A stretch of 34,001 nucleotides of DNA from Micavibrio aeruginosavorus (GTDB lineage: Bacteria; Pseudomonadota; Alphaproteobacteria; Micavibrionales; Micavibrionaceae), in the NCBI GenBank assembly GCA_003241475.1, contig QFQB01000011.1, forward strand, positions 1 through 34,001, given 5' to 3'. Below are positions 15,493-24,032 of the stretch, piece after piece. How positions within the stretch are numbered: position 1 is the stretch's first letter; each line of letters opens with the position of its first letter. The position numbers were made by a program, and so were the translations under genes. The notes below the pieces were generated by a model, which saw nothing but the letters and a program-made list of their open reading frames with translations, made no database searches and was not told the origin of the DNA.

Positions 15493-15520
15493 TCTATACT
15501 CTAAAGTGTAGCCTTGGCAA
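15493..15520 (-). promoter_or_regulatory. Predicted mntH promoter
   Basis: On the minus strand TTGCCA (15515-15520) and TATAGA (15493-15498) are 16 bases apart. The -35 lies inside the left MntR-like box, which suits simple repression. The start point would be near 15486, very close to the first mntH ATG. Confidence 0.45.
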
Positions 15521-15543
15521 CAAAAATCTTAGCCAAGGCTACA
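15507..15543. promoter_or_regulatory. Twin MntR-like operators between mntH and mntR
   Basis: TGTAGCCTTGGC (15507-15518) and its exact reverse complement GCCAAGGCTACA (15532-15543) are separated by 13 bases. Each arm is itself near-palindromic around GCC-TT/AA-GGC, for example TAGCC-AA-GGCTA at 15530-15541. They resemble the E. coli MntR box, which also has a TAGC...GGCTA core. Location between the divergent transporter and regulator genes supports control of both. Confidence 0.7.
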
Positions 15544-15563
15544 AATCGAAGCCTTCATTGACA

Positions 15564-16034
15564 ATGGCCTCCAAAAACAGCGAAGATGAAGCCATGCCGC
15601 CCATTAAATCAGACAATCTCCGCAAGGAAATCCGTTCCAAAGCCTTCGAACAGGTCCGCGCCGCGCACCAATCCGAAACGGCCGAGGATTATGTGGAGAT
15701 GATCGCCGACCTGATCGAGGAAAAAGGCGAGGCGCGGGTGGTCGATCTGGCCTCCGCTTTCGGCATCACCCATGCCACCGTCAACAAGACGATTGCCCGC
15801 CTGAACAAGGAAGGCTTCGTGGTGAATGAAAAATACCGCTCGCTCTTTCTGACCGATAAGGGATTGAAGCTGGCGCAGGCCTGCAAGGAACGCCATGAAA
15901 TCGTGGTGAATTTCCTGAAATCGGTCGGCGTGTCCGCGCGAACGGCGGAGTTGGACGCCGAAGGCGTGGAGCATCATATCAGCGCCGAAACGCTCAAGGC
16001 CTTCGCGGCGCATCTGAAGAAGAAAAAAGCCTGA
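15564..16034 (+). CDS. mntR: Manganese-responsive transcriptional regulator MntR
   Basis: DtxR/MntR-family repressor of 156 residues that binds DNA when loaded with Mn(II). The N-terminal winged helix (GEARVVDLASAFGITHATVNKTIARLNKEGFV) is followed by a dimerisation domain with the metal-ligand blocks CKERHEIVVNFL and DAEGVEHHIS; EDYVEMI supplies the N-terminal acidic ligands. The C-terminus ends in a lysine run. It aligns with E. coli-type MntR, which also has an N-terminal extension. The start is uncertain: ATG 15564 has no ribosome-binding site, and ATG 15594 has a GAAG close upstream. It diverges from mntH around shared boxes and is followed after 36 bases by the helicase gene. Confidence 0.93.
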   Translation: MASKNSEDEAMPPIKSDNLRKEIRSKAFEQVRAAHQSETAEDYVEMIADLIEEKGEARVVDLASAFGITHATVNKTIARLNKEGFVVNEKYRSLFLTDKGLKLAQACKERHEIVVNFLKSVGVSARTAELDAEGVEHHISAETLKAFAAHLKKKKA

Positions 16035-16070
16035 AAATCCTTGCCGCGACAGGCCCAAGCGGCTATCTCT

Positions 16071-18323
16071 ATGAGCATGCAACATGCTCCTCTTTCCCCT
16101 CAGGCGGATTATCTAAGCTCCCTTAATCCTGCGCAAAAGCAGGCGGTGGAAACGACGGAAGGGCCGGTATTGGTTCTGGCAGGCGCAGGCACGGGAAAAA
16201 CGCGCGTTCTGACCACGCGCCTTGCGTATCTTTTGCGCAACAACAAAGCCTTTCCGGGTCAGATTCTGGCGGTGACCTTCACCAACAAGGCGGCGCAGGA
16301 AATGAAGCACCGCGTCGCCGCCCTGATGAACGGCGCGCCGGTGGAAGGCTGGTGGCTCGGCACGTTCCATGCGCTGGCCGCGCGCATGTTGCGCCGTCAT
16401 GCCGATCTTGTCGGGTTGCAATCCAGCTTTACCATTCTGGATCAGGATGATCAGGTGCGTCTTATCAAGCAATTGATGGAAGCGGAGAATATCGACACCA
16501 AGAAATGGCCTGCCAAATTGCTGGCCGATAAAATATCCGGCTTTAAGGACAAGGGCTGGGCGCCCGCCGATGTGCCCTCGCATGAGGCTTCCGACATCGC
16601 AAACCACAAATTATTGCCGATCTATCATCAGTATCAGGCGCGGCTCAAAACGCTCAATGCCTGCGACTTCGGCGATCTGTTGCTACATATGATCCAGATC
16701 TTCAAAAATCCGGCCAATGCGGAAGTCCTCGCCGATTATCACCGCCGGTTCAAATATGTTCTGGTCGATGAGTATCAGGATACCAACGTCGCGCAATATT
16801 TGTGGCTACGCCTTTTGGCCAAAGGTTCCGGCAATATCTGTTGCGTGGGCGACGACGACCAGTCGATTTACGGCTGGCGCGGCGCGCAGGTCGAAAATAT
16901 TTTGAAATTCGAAAAAGATTTTCCGGGCGCGGTTGTCATCCGCCTTGAGGAAAACTACCGCTCGACGGGGCATATTCTCGCCGCCGCCAATGCCGTGATC
17001 GTCAACAACGAGGGCCGTTTGGGCAAGGAACTTTTCACGTCCGAAGGCGAGGGCGAAAAGGTCCGCGTGCGCGGCCTGTGGGACGGCGAGGCCGAGGCGC
17101 GCTGGGTCGGCGAGGAAATCGAATCCCTGCAGAACAAAAAATATGGGCTGGAGGATATTGCGGTGCTGGTACGCGCCGGATTCCAGACGCGCGAATTCGA
17201 AGAGCGCTTTATACAATTGGGATTGCCCTACCGCGTGATCGGCGGCCCCCGTTTTTACGAGCGCATGGAAATCCGCGATGCGCTGGCCTATTTGCGTGTG
17301 GTTAATCAGAAGGACGACGATCTGGCGCTCGAGCGCATCATCAACACGCCCAAACGCGCGATCGGCGATGCCACGGTGCAGACGCTTTATACCCATGCGC
17401 GGAGCAGGAATATCTCGCTCTACGATGCTTTGCGGGATCTGACGCAGACCGATGAGCTTAAGCCCAAGGTCAAGGGCACGATCATGAAGCTGGTCGATGA
17501 TTTCGAACGCTGGCGCGGCATGGCGCAGGACGGGACCATCCATCATGCGAAGCTTGCCGGGATCATTCTGGACGAAAGCGGCTATACGGCGATGTGGCAG
17601 GCGGACAAATCGCCCGAAAGTCCGGGTCGTTTGGAAAACCTGAAAGAGCTTGTTTCGGGCATGGAAGAATTCGATACGCTTCCCGTGTTTTTAGAGCATG
17701 TCTCGCTGGTGATGGAAGCGCAGAACAACAATGCGAACGCGGAACAAGTCACGATCATGACTTTGCACGGCGCCAAGGGACTCGAATTCAAATGCGTGTT
17801 CCTGCCGGGATGGGAGGAAGGCTTGTTCCCCTCGCAGCGCTCTATGGATGAAAACGGATTGAAGGGATTGGAAGAAGAACGGCGTCTGGCCTATGTCGGC
17901 ATCACCCGCGCGCGCGAACGAGCTTATATCAGCTATGCCGGAAACCGCCGCATGTACGGTAGCTGGATGAACGCGATCCCGTCGCGCTTCGTCGATGAGC
18001 TGCCGCAAGAGCATATCGAAATGGAAGCGGAGCAGGGGCTTTACGGCAACACGGGCCGCTCGCAGCATTGGGATTCATCGGGTTTCGGGGAATCCTTTGC
18101 TGCGCGCAAAACCAGTTTTATCGAAGGAAGCGCCCGCCGCATCGAATCCAAACCCGACACGGGCGCGAGCATTAGCGGTTATATGCGCGGCGACAAAGTG
18201 TTTCACGATAAATTCGGACGCGGCACCATTGTTCACATGGACGGGCACAAGCTCGATATTGCCTTTGAAAAAGGCGGCGGCACGAAGCGCGTCATGGACA
18301 GCTTCATAACCAAGGCAGAGTAA
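16071..18323 (+). CDS. uvrD: UvrD/PcrA-type superfamily 1 DNA helicase
   Basis: ATP-dependent 3'-5' helicase of nucleotide excision and mismatch repair, 750 residues from this start. Walker A AGAGTGKT is at about 37-44; motif Ia is AVTFTNKAAQEMKHR; Walker B VDEYQDTN is near 231, followed by CVGDDDQSIYGWRGA; motif V/VI blocks are TLHGAKGLEFKCVFLPGWEEGLFPSQRS and RRLAYVGITRAR. The C-terminal GDKVFHDKFGRGTI block is the Tudor-like tail that binds RNA polymerase in PcrA/UvrD. No clear ribosome-binding site precedes the ATG, and a TTG at 16041 is in frame. Same-strand spacing of 36 bases suggests it may share the mntR transcript. I use uvrD for want of a clear PcrA distinction. Confidence 0.94.
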   Translation: MSMQHAPLSPQADYLSSLNPAQKQAVETTEGPVLVLAGAGTGKTRVLTTRLAYLLRNNKAFPGQILAVTFTNKAAQEMKHRVAALMNGAPVEGWWLGTFHALAARMLRRHADLVGLQSSFTILDQDDQVRLIKQLMEAENIDTKKWPAKLLADKISGFKDKGWAPADVPSHEASDIANHKLLPIYHQYQARLKTLNACDFGDLLLHMIQIFKNPANAEVLADYHRRFKYVLVDEYQDTNVAQYLWLRLLAKGSGNICCVGDDDQSIYGWRGAQVENILKFEKDFPGAVVIRLEENYRSTGHILAAANAVIVNNEGRLGKELFTSEGEGEKVRVRGLWDGEAEARWVGEEIESLQNKKYGLEDIAVLVRAGFQTREFEERFIQLGLPYRVIGGPRFYERMEIRDALAYLRVVNQKDDDLALERIINTPKRAIGDATVQTLYTHARSRNISLYDALRDLTQTDELKPKVKGTIMKLVDDFERWRGMAQDGTIHHAKLAGIILDESGYTAMWQADKSPESPGRLENLKELVSGMEEFDTLPVFLEHVSLVMEAQNNNANAEQVTIMTLHGAKGLEFKCVFLPGWEEGLFPSQRSMDENGLKGLEEERRLAYVGITRARERAYISYAGNRRMYGSWMNAIPSRFVDELPQEHIEMEAEQGLYGNTGRSQHWDSSGFGESFAARKTSFIEGSARRIESKPDTGASISGYMRGDKVFHDKFGRGTIVHMDGHKLDIAFEKGGGTKRVMDSFITKAE

Positions 18324-18338
18324 TTTCCGGCGGATTCT

Positions 18339-19490
18339 TTACCGCGCGCGTTCCGGCGATACGGACGGCGGAACAGGCTCCATCGGCGTTGTCGCGGACG
18401 GCACCGTGTCCGGTCCTACGGGCGGCGGGTTGGCGATGACCGCAGATGGTTTTTTCTCTGCGGATTCTTTTGCTCGTTCTATCTTCGCGCGCGTGGCTTC
18501 CAGATCCGCCGCGACCGGATAATCGACCAATTTTCCGGCAGCCATGTAAGGCTCGCCCAAACGCGGCGCGACGATGACGACATATCCGCCGCGCTCTTTG
18601 CCGCCTTGCGGGACCGCGACATCAACATCGATGGTGCGCATCGCGCCGTGCCATTTGCCGATATGCTTGATGTCTTCGACGATATTGCTAAAGCGCAGAA
18701 CGCGGCCCTTGTTCATGCCTTTGTCCATATGCTCGACCATCATGTCCTTGTAGCGGATCAGCCAAACGCTACCGTTGACCGGGTCGGGCTTTTTCTTGTT
18801 GGATTTCTTTTGCGGCAGATGAATGGAAATTGTGTCCTTGTCTTTCCAGCGCACCATCACTTCGAGCATCTTGTTTTTGCTGGCGTAGTGATAGGTACGT
18901 AGCATGGTGGAGAAATAATCCATCCATGACGGATTGATGCGGCCGTCGCCGTTGAAATAAAAGGTGGGAAGGCCCACGGTAACGTCGTTGTTGACGCGCC
19001 CGGGGGAAAAAGTCCATTGGCGGAAGATGCACGGGTCCATCGGCGCATCGATCTTATTGTCTTCTTGAACCTTCTCTTCGCCATAGGCCTGCTGCTGCGC
19101 GGTCGTTGCCTCTTCAATGTCGTTTTTCAGCCTGACTTCGCTGGTCGATTTTCCTTCATCGTGCATCCCGGCCCGCAAGCCGGCGGAACCGATGTTGCTA
19201 ACATCCTTAATGTGGCAGGACAGGGCGATCACATTCTTGTCCTTCATGGCGTCGTAAATGATCCGGTCCGCGAACACGCACGCCGTGCAGTCGGACGAGG
19301 TGTAAAGCTCGATCACGATCGGCGCATCGACTTTGCCTTCTTTGGCGTCGGCGGCGGCCTGATCGGCGGCCTTGAGTTTGGCGATCTCTTCGGGCGGCGG
19401 TTCGGGCGCTTGCGCCATCGCGCAAACAGGCACCAGAACGGCCAGAAAAAGTACGAGAATCAAAGATTTTTGTATGGAAAAACAAGTCAT
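18339..19490 (-). CDS. DUF1223-like thioredoxin-fold secreted protein
   Basis: Exported protein of 383 residues. A signal peptide with cleavage after about Ala26 (PVCAMA-QAPE) is followed by an Ala/Glu/Lys linker. The DUF1223-type domain begins with APIVIELYTSSDCTACVFADRI, with C68-T-A-C71 at the place of a thioredoxin CxxC, and continues with VIALSCHIKDVSNIG and GLPTFYFNGDGR. The C-terminus is a proline-rich, probably disordered tail. The redox partner is unknown. The protein is longer than usual for the family because of the linker, a lysine-rich insert and the tail. It diverges from the next gene across only 33 bases, and is 15 bases from the helicase stop. Confidence 0.82.
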   Translation of the reverse strand: MTCFSIQKSLILVLFLAVLVPVCAMAQAPEPPPEEIAKLKAADQAAADAKEGKVDAPIVIELYTSSDCTACVFADRIIYDAMKDKNVIALSCHIKDVSNIGSAGLRAGMHDEGKSTSEVRLKNDIEEATTAQQQAYGEEKVQEDNKIDAPMDPCIFRQWTFSPGRVNNDVTVGLPTFYFNGDGRINPSWMDYFSTMLRTYHYASKNKMLEVMVRWKDKDTISIHLPQKKSNKKKPDPVNGSVWLIRYKDMMVEHMDKGMNKGRVLRFSNIVEDIKHIGKWHGAMRTIDVDVAVPQGGKERGGYVVIVAPRLGEPYMAAGKLVDYPVAADLEATRAKIERAKESAEKKPSAVIANPPPVGPDTVPSATTPMEPVPPSVSPERAR

Positions 19491-19523
19491 TGTTTTATTG
19501 TGCCAGAAAACAGGCTAAAAATC

Positions 19524-20537
19524 ATGTTTAGAAATTACGGGCCGAAAATCCCGTACAAAAGCTACTATAGAGACGGTATCATGAGAACGGATTCTTACAA
19601 GATGGCTTGCGTGTTCGGCGGAACAGGCTTTATAGGCCGGCAGATCGTTCGGGCGCTGGCCAAAGAAGGCTACACCATCAAGGTCGCCACGCGTGTGCCT
19701 GAAAGCGCTTATTTCCTGCGGACCTGCGGGAATGTCGGGCAGATCGTCCCTTTCACCTGCAATTACAATGACGAATCCTCGATCCGCGCCAGCGTGAAAG
19801 GGTGCGAGGTTGTGGTCAATTGCGTCGGCGCTCTTTACGAAAAAGGCAAAAGCAGTTTTACCCGCGTCCACACCGAGTTCCCCCGGGCCATCGCCAAAGC
19901 CTGCACGGCGGAAAAGGTCGGACGTTTCATTCATATTTCAGCGGGCGGCTGCGATGAATCTCATTCAAAATACGGAAAATCAAAACTCAACGGCGAAATG
20001 GCAGCGGCGGAAAACTTTCCGTCCGTGACCGTTTTGCGTCCCAGCGTCGTGTTCGGCGCCGAGGATAATTTCTTCAATATGTTTGCACGCTTGTCTTTGC
20101 TGTTGCCGGCCCTGCCGCTGATCGGCGGCGGCGCGACGAAATTCCAACCCGTCTATGTCGGTGATATCGCGCTGGCTGTTGTCGCGGCTCTTCATGACGG
20201 ATCGACGGCGGGCAAGACCTTCTCGCTTGGCGGACCGGAGGTTTTGACCTTCAAGGAAATCTACGGGCTTATTTTTAAAGAAACGGGCCGGAAACGCTGT
20301 CTTTTTCCGCTACCGTGGGGCATTGCAAAAATACAGGGCGGCCTAATGGGATTACTGCCGTCGCCGCTATTGACTGCCGATCAGGTGGAAAGCCTGAAAA
20401 CCGACAATATCGTGCCGGTAGGCGCGGCGGGATTCGAGGCGCTGGGGATCGTGCCGACAGGACCTGAAGCCGTGCTGCCCTCCTATCTGGCGCGCTATCG
20501 TCCCGGCGGCCGTTTCGGCGACAAGAAAAGGGCATAA
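19524..20537 (+). CDS. NDUFA9-like NAD(P)-binding oxidoreductase (complex I accessory-type)
   Basis: Atypical short-chain dehydrogenase/epimerase-fold protein of 337 residues. The dinucleotide motif is VFGGTGFIGRQIVRAL, followed by NCVGALYEKGKSSF, FIHISAGG and YGKSKLNGE where the fold carries its active site. This domain arrangement matches alphaproteobacterial homologues of the mitochondrial complex I subunit NDUFA9, which binds NADPH and quinone-side structures. The catalytic tyrosine of true epimerases appears as Y in SKYGKSK, so enzymatic activity is possible. The ATG at 19581 (MRTDSYKMACVFGG) is an equally plausible start that places the motif nearer the N-terminus, as is usual. No other complex I gene is nearby. 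Confidence 0.86.
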   Translation: MFRNYGPKIPYKSYYRDGIMRTDSYKMACVFGGTGFIGRQIVRALAKEGYTIKVATRVPESAYFLRTCGNVGQIVPFTCNYNDESSIRASVKGCEVVVNCVGALYEKGKSSFTRVHTEFPRAIAKACTAEKVGRFIHISAGGCDESHSKYGKSKLNGEMAAAENFPSVTVLRPSVVFGAEDNFFNMFARLSLLLPALPLIGGGATKFQPVYVGDIALAVVAALHDGSTAGKTFSLGGPEVLTFKEIYGLIFKETGRKRCLFPLPWGIAKIQGGLMGLLPSPLLTADQVESLKTDNIVPVGAAGFEALGIVPTGPEAVLPSYLARYRPGGRFGDKKRA

Positions 20538-20569
20538 TCCTGCCGCAAGGATTTTATAAGGAATTGATG

Positions 20570-21517
20570 ATGATGCGTGCGATGAAAAAGATATTTCCGG
20601 TTTTCGCGATCCTGCTGGCGCTGGCGGCTCCGGCCCAAGCCGCGCAAACGGCGGGGATCGCCGCCGTGGTCAACGATGATGCGATTTCGATGACGGATGT
20701 TCAGGACCGCATCAAGCTGGTGATCGTTTCCTCGGGCTTGCCGGATTCGCCCGAGATACGCTCTAAAATTCTGCCGCAGGTTGTCGAAGGATTGATCGAA
20801 GAACAGCTCAAGTTGCAAGAAGCCCATCGCCACAAGCTGGAAGTTTCGGAAGAGGAAGTTGAGGACGGACTTAAAACCATCGCCGACCAGAATCATTTCA
20901 CGCCCGAACAATTCGTCGCCATTCTTGAAAAAAGCGGCGTGCCCAAAGGCACCTTGATTTCCCAGATCAAATCCACGCTCGCGTGGAACAAAGTCATCAA
21001 AGACGTGCTACGCCGTCAGGTCGATGTCAGCGATACGGATGTGAATGTGCGCATGGAGCGCTTGAAAAGCAAAATCGGGCAAACGGAATATCTGGTAAGC
21101 CAGATTTATCTACCGCTCGACAACGCCAAGCGCAATGCGGAGACGATTGCCTTCGCGGGCCGCATGGCCAAGGAATTGCAGGCGAAAAAAGCGCCTTTCG
21201 GCGCGGTGGCCGCCCAGTTTTCCAAAGCCGCCGGAGCAGATAAGGGCGGAACGCTTGGCTGGATCCAGACGGGTCAGTTGGGCGATGATCTGGACAAGGT
21301 TTTGGTCACGTTGGAGCCGGGAGATGTTTCCGATCCCGTTCGCACGCAGACGGGCCTTTATATTCTGGCGCTTCAAAAGAAGCGGACCTTTAGCGAGGAA
21401 TCCATTCCACCACGCGATGAGCTTACCAATTCCATCGGCTACGAGCGTTTGGACCGCGTGCAGCAAAGAACGTTGCTCGATTTAAAATCCGCTGCCTTCA
21501 TCGACCGTCGTGTCTGA
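20570..21517 (+). CDS. SurA-type periplasmic chaperone / peptidyl-prolyl isomerase
   Basis: Periplasmic folding factor for outer-membrane proteins. A signal peptide ends near APAQA-AQTA; the SurA N-terminal helical chaperone domain follows (GIAAVVNDDAISMTDVQDRI through LISQIKSTLAWNKVI); a parvulin-like domain covers about residues 170-270 (YLVSQIYLP, GGTLGWIQTGQL, PGDVSDPVRTQTGLYIL). There is one parvulin domain instead of the two in E. coli SurA, as in many alphaproteobacteria, and the length of 315 residues fits. AAGGAA (20558-20563) precedes three adjacent ATGs; the middle one is used here. Its end overlaps rsmA by eight bases. Confidence 0.9.
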   Translation: MMRAMKKIFPVFAILLALAAPAQAAQTAGIAAVVNDDAISMTDVQDRIKLVIVSSGLPDSPEIRSKILPQVVEGLIEEQLKLQEAHRHKLEVSEEEVEDGLKTIADQNHFTPEQFVAILEKSGVPKGTLISQIKSTLAWNKVIKDVLRRQVDVSDTDVNVRMERLKSKIGQTEYLVSQIYLPLDNAKRNAETIAFAGRMAKELQAKKAPFGAVAAQFSKAAGADKGGTLGWIQTGQLGDDLDKVLVTLEPGDVSDPVRTQTGLYILALQKKRTFSEESIPPRDELTNSIGYERLDRVQQRTLLDLKSAAFIDRRV

Positions 21518-22367
21518 GGTGCATGATCCTATTTCCGCGTTGCCGCCGCTACGCGAGATCATCCGCGATCACGGGTTGCGCGAGGAAAAATCTTTGGGCC
21601 AGAATTTTCTGCTTGATCTGAACCTCACGGGGAAAATCGCCCGCGCCGCCGGAGAGCTCGATGGCGTTACGGTGTTTGAAATCGGTCCTGGCCCCGGCGG
21701 GCTGACCCGCGCCATTTTAAGCGCCGGACCCAAAAAATTGATCGCGATCGAATATGATCCGCGCGCGATTGCCGCTCTTCAAAGCCTGAAAAATGCTGCA
21801 GGCGGGCGGCTGGAGATCGTGCAGCAAGACGCGCTTCATGCGAATCTTCCTGTACTGGCGGCTGAGCATGGCGGGAGCGAGCCTTACGCCGTCATCGCCA
21901 ATCTTCCCTATAATATCGCCACGCCGCTTCTGACCGGATGGCTGGAGGATATCTACAACCATCCGGACCGCTACAGCGAGCTGGTTTTGATGTTTCAAAA
22001 AGAAGTAGCGCAACGGATTGTTGGCAAGGCTGGATCAAAAACCTACGGCAGACTTTCGATACTTTCACAGTTCGTGTGCGACACGAAGTTGATGTTCGAT
22101 GTTCCGGCCGCTGCCTTTACGCCGCCGCCCAAGGTTACATCATCGATCGTTCGGCTGGTTCCCAAAAAGCCTGAAAAAGACCGTCCGGCCTTTCAGACAA
22201 TCGAAAAGCTGACTGCGGCCGCTTTCGGACAGCGCCGCAAAATGATCCGCGGGAGTTTGAAAGAATATCTGCCGCACATCGAATCCTGCGGTCTTCGTCC
22301 CGAAGCGCGGGCGGAAGAATTGAGCGTGGAAGATTTTATAAAGCTCGCCAAGGCGATTGCTTCTTAG
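21510..22367 (+). CDS. rsmA: 16S rRNA (adenine1518/1519-N6)-dimethyltransferase
   Basis: KsgA/RsmA dimethylates two adjacent adenines in the 3' hairpin of 16S rRNA late in small-subunit assembly. Family motifs: SLGQNFLLDLNLTGKIA at the N-terminus, the SAM loop VFEIGPGPGGLTRAIL, IAIEYDPRAIAAL, and the catalytic NLPYNIATPLL. FGQRRKMIRGSL lies in the C-terminal helical domain. The 285-residue length is normal. It starts with GTG at 21510 inside the surA end, a coupling often seen for the surA-pdxA-ksgA cluster, though pdxA is absent here. It converges on gmk with a four-base overlap. Confidence 0.95.
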   Translation: MSEVHDPISALPPLREIIRDHGLREEKSLGQNFLLDLNLTGKIARAAGELDGVTVFEIGPGPGGLTRAILSAGPKKLIAIEYDPRAIAALQSLKNAAGGRLEIVQQDALHANLPVLAAEHGGSEPYAVIANLPYNIATPLLTGWLEDIYNHPDRYSELVLMFQKEVAQRIVGKAGSKTYGRLSILSQFVCDTKLMFDVPAAAFTPPPKVTSSIVRLVPKKPEKDRPAFQTIEKLTAAAFGQRRKMIRGSLKEYLPHIESCGLRPEARAEELSVEDFIKLAKAIAS

Positions 22368-22999
22368 AGACCGTCTTTCAAGCCGCGGACAAAATCCGAA
22401 AGGCCAACCAGACGCGTGCGTTTCAGCCGTTCGGAATCAAGAATGGCTTGCGCCTGCAAAATAGCTAGATCGACGTTGTTGTTGATGAGAACGTAATCAT
22501 ACTCCGAATAATGCGTCATTTCGTCCGAGGCTTTGTCCATGCGGTGACGGATGGTTTCTTCGGGGTCTTGCGCGCGCGCGCGCAGGCGGCGCTCCAGTTC
22601 CTTGGCATTCGGGGGTAGGATGAAAACGGTGACCAGATCTTCGCGCGCGATTTCGCGCAACTGTTGCGTGCCTTGCCAGTCGATATCGAAAATTACATCG
22701 TGCCCGCGGGCGAGAGCCTCTTCCACAGGTTGTCTTGGCGTACCGTAGTAGTTGTTGAAAACCTTGGCGTGTTCCAGCATCTCGCCGTTCTCGACCATGG
22801 CATTGAACGAAGGAATATCCATGAAATAATAATCCTGTCCGTCCACTTCGCCGGGACGGCGCTGGCGCGTGGTTGCGGAAATGGATATTTCCAGATTGAG
22901 ATTGTTTTTCAAAAGCGCGCGCGTGATGGTTGTCTTGCCCGCGCCTGATGGCGAGGAGAGAACGTACATAAGGCCGCGGCGTTGAAGATGTGTATCCAT
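22364..22999 (-). CDS. gmk: Guanylate kinase
   Basis: Phosphorylates GMP to GDP with ATP. Walker A is SSPSGAGKTTITRALL at about residues 15-30. The GMP-binding block RQRRPGEVDGQDYYF follows, and FDIDWQGTQQLRE is Walker B with the GMP-interacting aspartate. The lid region (RRLRARAQDPEETIRHRM) carries the expected arginines. The length of 211 residues is normal. Its 5' leader is AT-rich with only a weak GAAAG ribosome-binding site. It diverges from the SDR gene over 103 bases. In alphaproteobacteria gmk is often next to rsmA, as here. Confidence 0.95.
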   Translation of the reverse strand: MDTHLQRRGLMYVLSSPSGAGKTTITRALLKNNLNLEISISATTRQRRPGEVDGQDYYFMDIPSFNAMVENGEMLEHAKVFNNYYGTPRQPVEEALARGHDVIFDIDWQGTQQLREIAREDLVTVFILPPNAKELERRLRARAQDPEETIRHRMDKASDEMTHYSEYDYVLINNNVDLAILQAQAILDSERLKRTRLVGLSDFVRGLKDGL

Positions 23000-23102
23000 A
23001 AACAGAAAACTTTCTTTTAAAACCAGCTTTATCTTAACGGCCTGTGCCGCAAGTGCAAAGAGTGCATTTGTCTTTTACCCCGTCGATGTTTAGGGTGACT
23101 TT

Positions 23103-23894
23103 ATGAATCAGTCAGAAAATGGGCCTCGTTCCATCCTCATTTCCGGTGCAAGTAGCGGGATTGGCGAAGCGCTCGCGCTTCATTACGCCGCGCCGGGCGT
23201 TTTTTTGGCGATTTCAGGACGTAATGAAGAGCGTCTGGAGGCTGTTGCAACTGCTTGTATTGGCAAAGGCGCCAGTGTCGATGTAGCCGTTCTTTCCGTC
23301 ACTGAGCGTAGCATGATGGAAGATTGGGTTACTGAAATAGATGAAGAGCATGAGCTTGATTTGGTTATTGCCAACGCGGGCATATCAGGCGGGACTGGGG
23401 GCGTAATGAACGGCGAGTCCATCGATCAGGCGCGCGCGATTTTCGATGTGAATTTGTACGGAGTTCTCAATACGCTGGGTCCTGTATTACCACGCATGAT
23501 GGCGCGCGGACGCGGACAAATTGCTCTGATCGCTTCGCTGGCGGCTTATCGAGGTTTTCCGGGGGCACCTGCCTATAGCGCGTCCAAAGGCGCCGTCCGA
23601 TTTTATGGAGAGGCTTTGCGGGCCGCTGTTCGCGATAGCGGCGTAAAAATCAATGTCGTCTGTCCGGGGTTCGTAAAATCGCGCATGACGGATCTGAATG
23701 ATTTTCCCATGCCATTTTTGATGGAGGCGCAACAGGCCGCATGCATTATCGCTAATGGATTGCAAAAGGACCGTGGCCGAATTGCCTTTCCGTTTCCCAC
23801 CATGTTTGTCGCATGGCTGGTTTCCATTTTGCCAGACAGTCTTGCCCAGAAACTATTGGCTGTCTTGCCCGCCAAGGGCGTGGCAACAAGGTGA
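23103..23894 (+). CDS. Short-chain dehydrogenase/reductase
   Basis: NAD(P)-dependent oxidoreductase of the classical SDR family, 263 residues. The cofactor motif GASSGIG is at 15-21, the structural NAG at 91-93, the catalytic Ser at 145, and YSASK at 158-162 with Tyr158 and Lys162. A hydrophobic C-terminal stretch (FPTMFVAWLVSILPDSLAQKLL) may contact the membrane, which suits a lipid or polysaccharide-related substrate, but the substrate cannot be read from sequence. AGGGTG precedes the ATG. The downstream 226 bases before the ArsR gene are AT-rich and regulatory. Confidence 0.88.
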   Translation: MNQSENGPRSILISGASSGIGEALALHYAAPGVFLAISGRNEERLEAVATACIGKGASVDVAVLSVTERSMMEDWVTEIDEEHELDLVIANAGISGGTGGVMNGESIDQARAIFDVNLYGVLNTLGPVLPRMMARGRGQIALIASLAAYRGFPGAPAYSASKGAVRFYGEALRAAVRDSGVKINVVCPGFVKSRMTDLNDFPMPFLMEAQQAACIIANGLQKDRGRIAFPFPTMFVAWLVSILPDSLAQKLLAVLPAKGVATR

Positions 23895-23975
23895 CGGAAC
23901 TTCCTGTCAATAAAAACATTATTTTCGTGACAGTAAGATGATTGATTAATTGTCCAAAATAGGTCATTAATTTTT

Positions 23976-23991
23976 ATAGTTTGCAACCTAT
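23976..23991. promoter_or_regulatory. Candidate distal operator before the ArsR gene
   Basis: ATAGTTTGCAACCTAT is a near-perfect palindrome (seven of eight pairs) centred on TTGCAA. Its centre is 54 bp from that of a second TTTGCAA palindrome at 24033-24042, about five helical turns, so both would face the same side of the DNA. Additional inverted repeats surround it: ATAGGT/ACCTAT at 23959-23964/23986-23991 and TATAA/TTATA at 23994-23998/24004-24008. Confidence 0.45.
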
Positions 23992-24032
23992 ATTATAAAT
24001 TTCTTATACAAAAAAAGAGGATATTCCTTAGA

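Noticed and set aside
14564..15511. A 315-codon frame on the plus strand opposite mntH
   Set aside because: Rich in Arg, His, Gln and Gly, the usual product of reading a membrane-protein gene backwards; mntH has full Nramp motifs.
19017..19523. Upstream extension of the NDUFA9-like reading frame
   Set aside because: Lies antisense within the DUF1223 gene and lacks family similarity; the Rossmann motif places the start at 19524 or 19581.
23904..23933. CTGTCA/TGACAG inverted repeat after the SDR stop as a terminator
   Set aside because: Six-base arms with an 18-base loop and no T-run; too weak for an intrinsic terminator.
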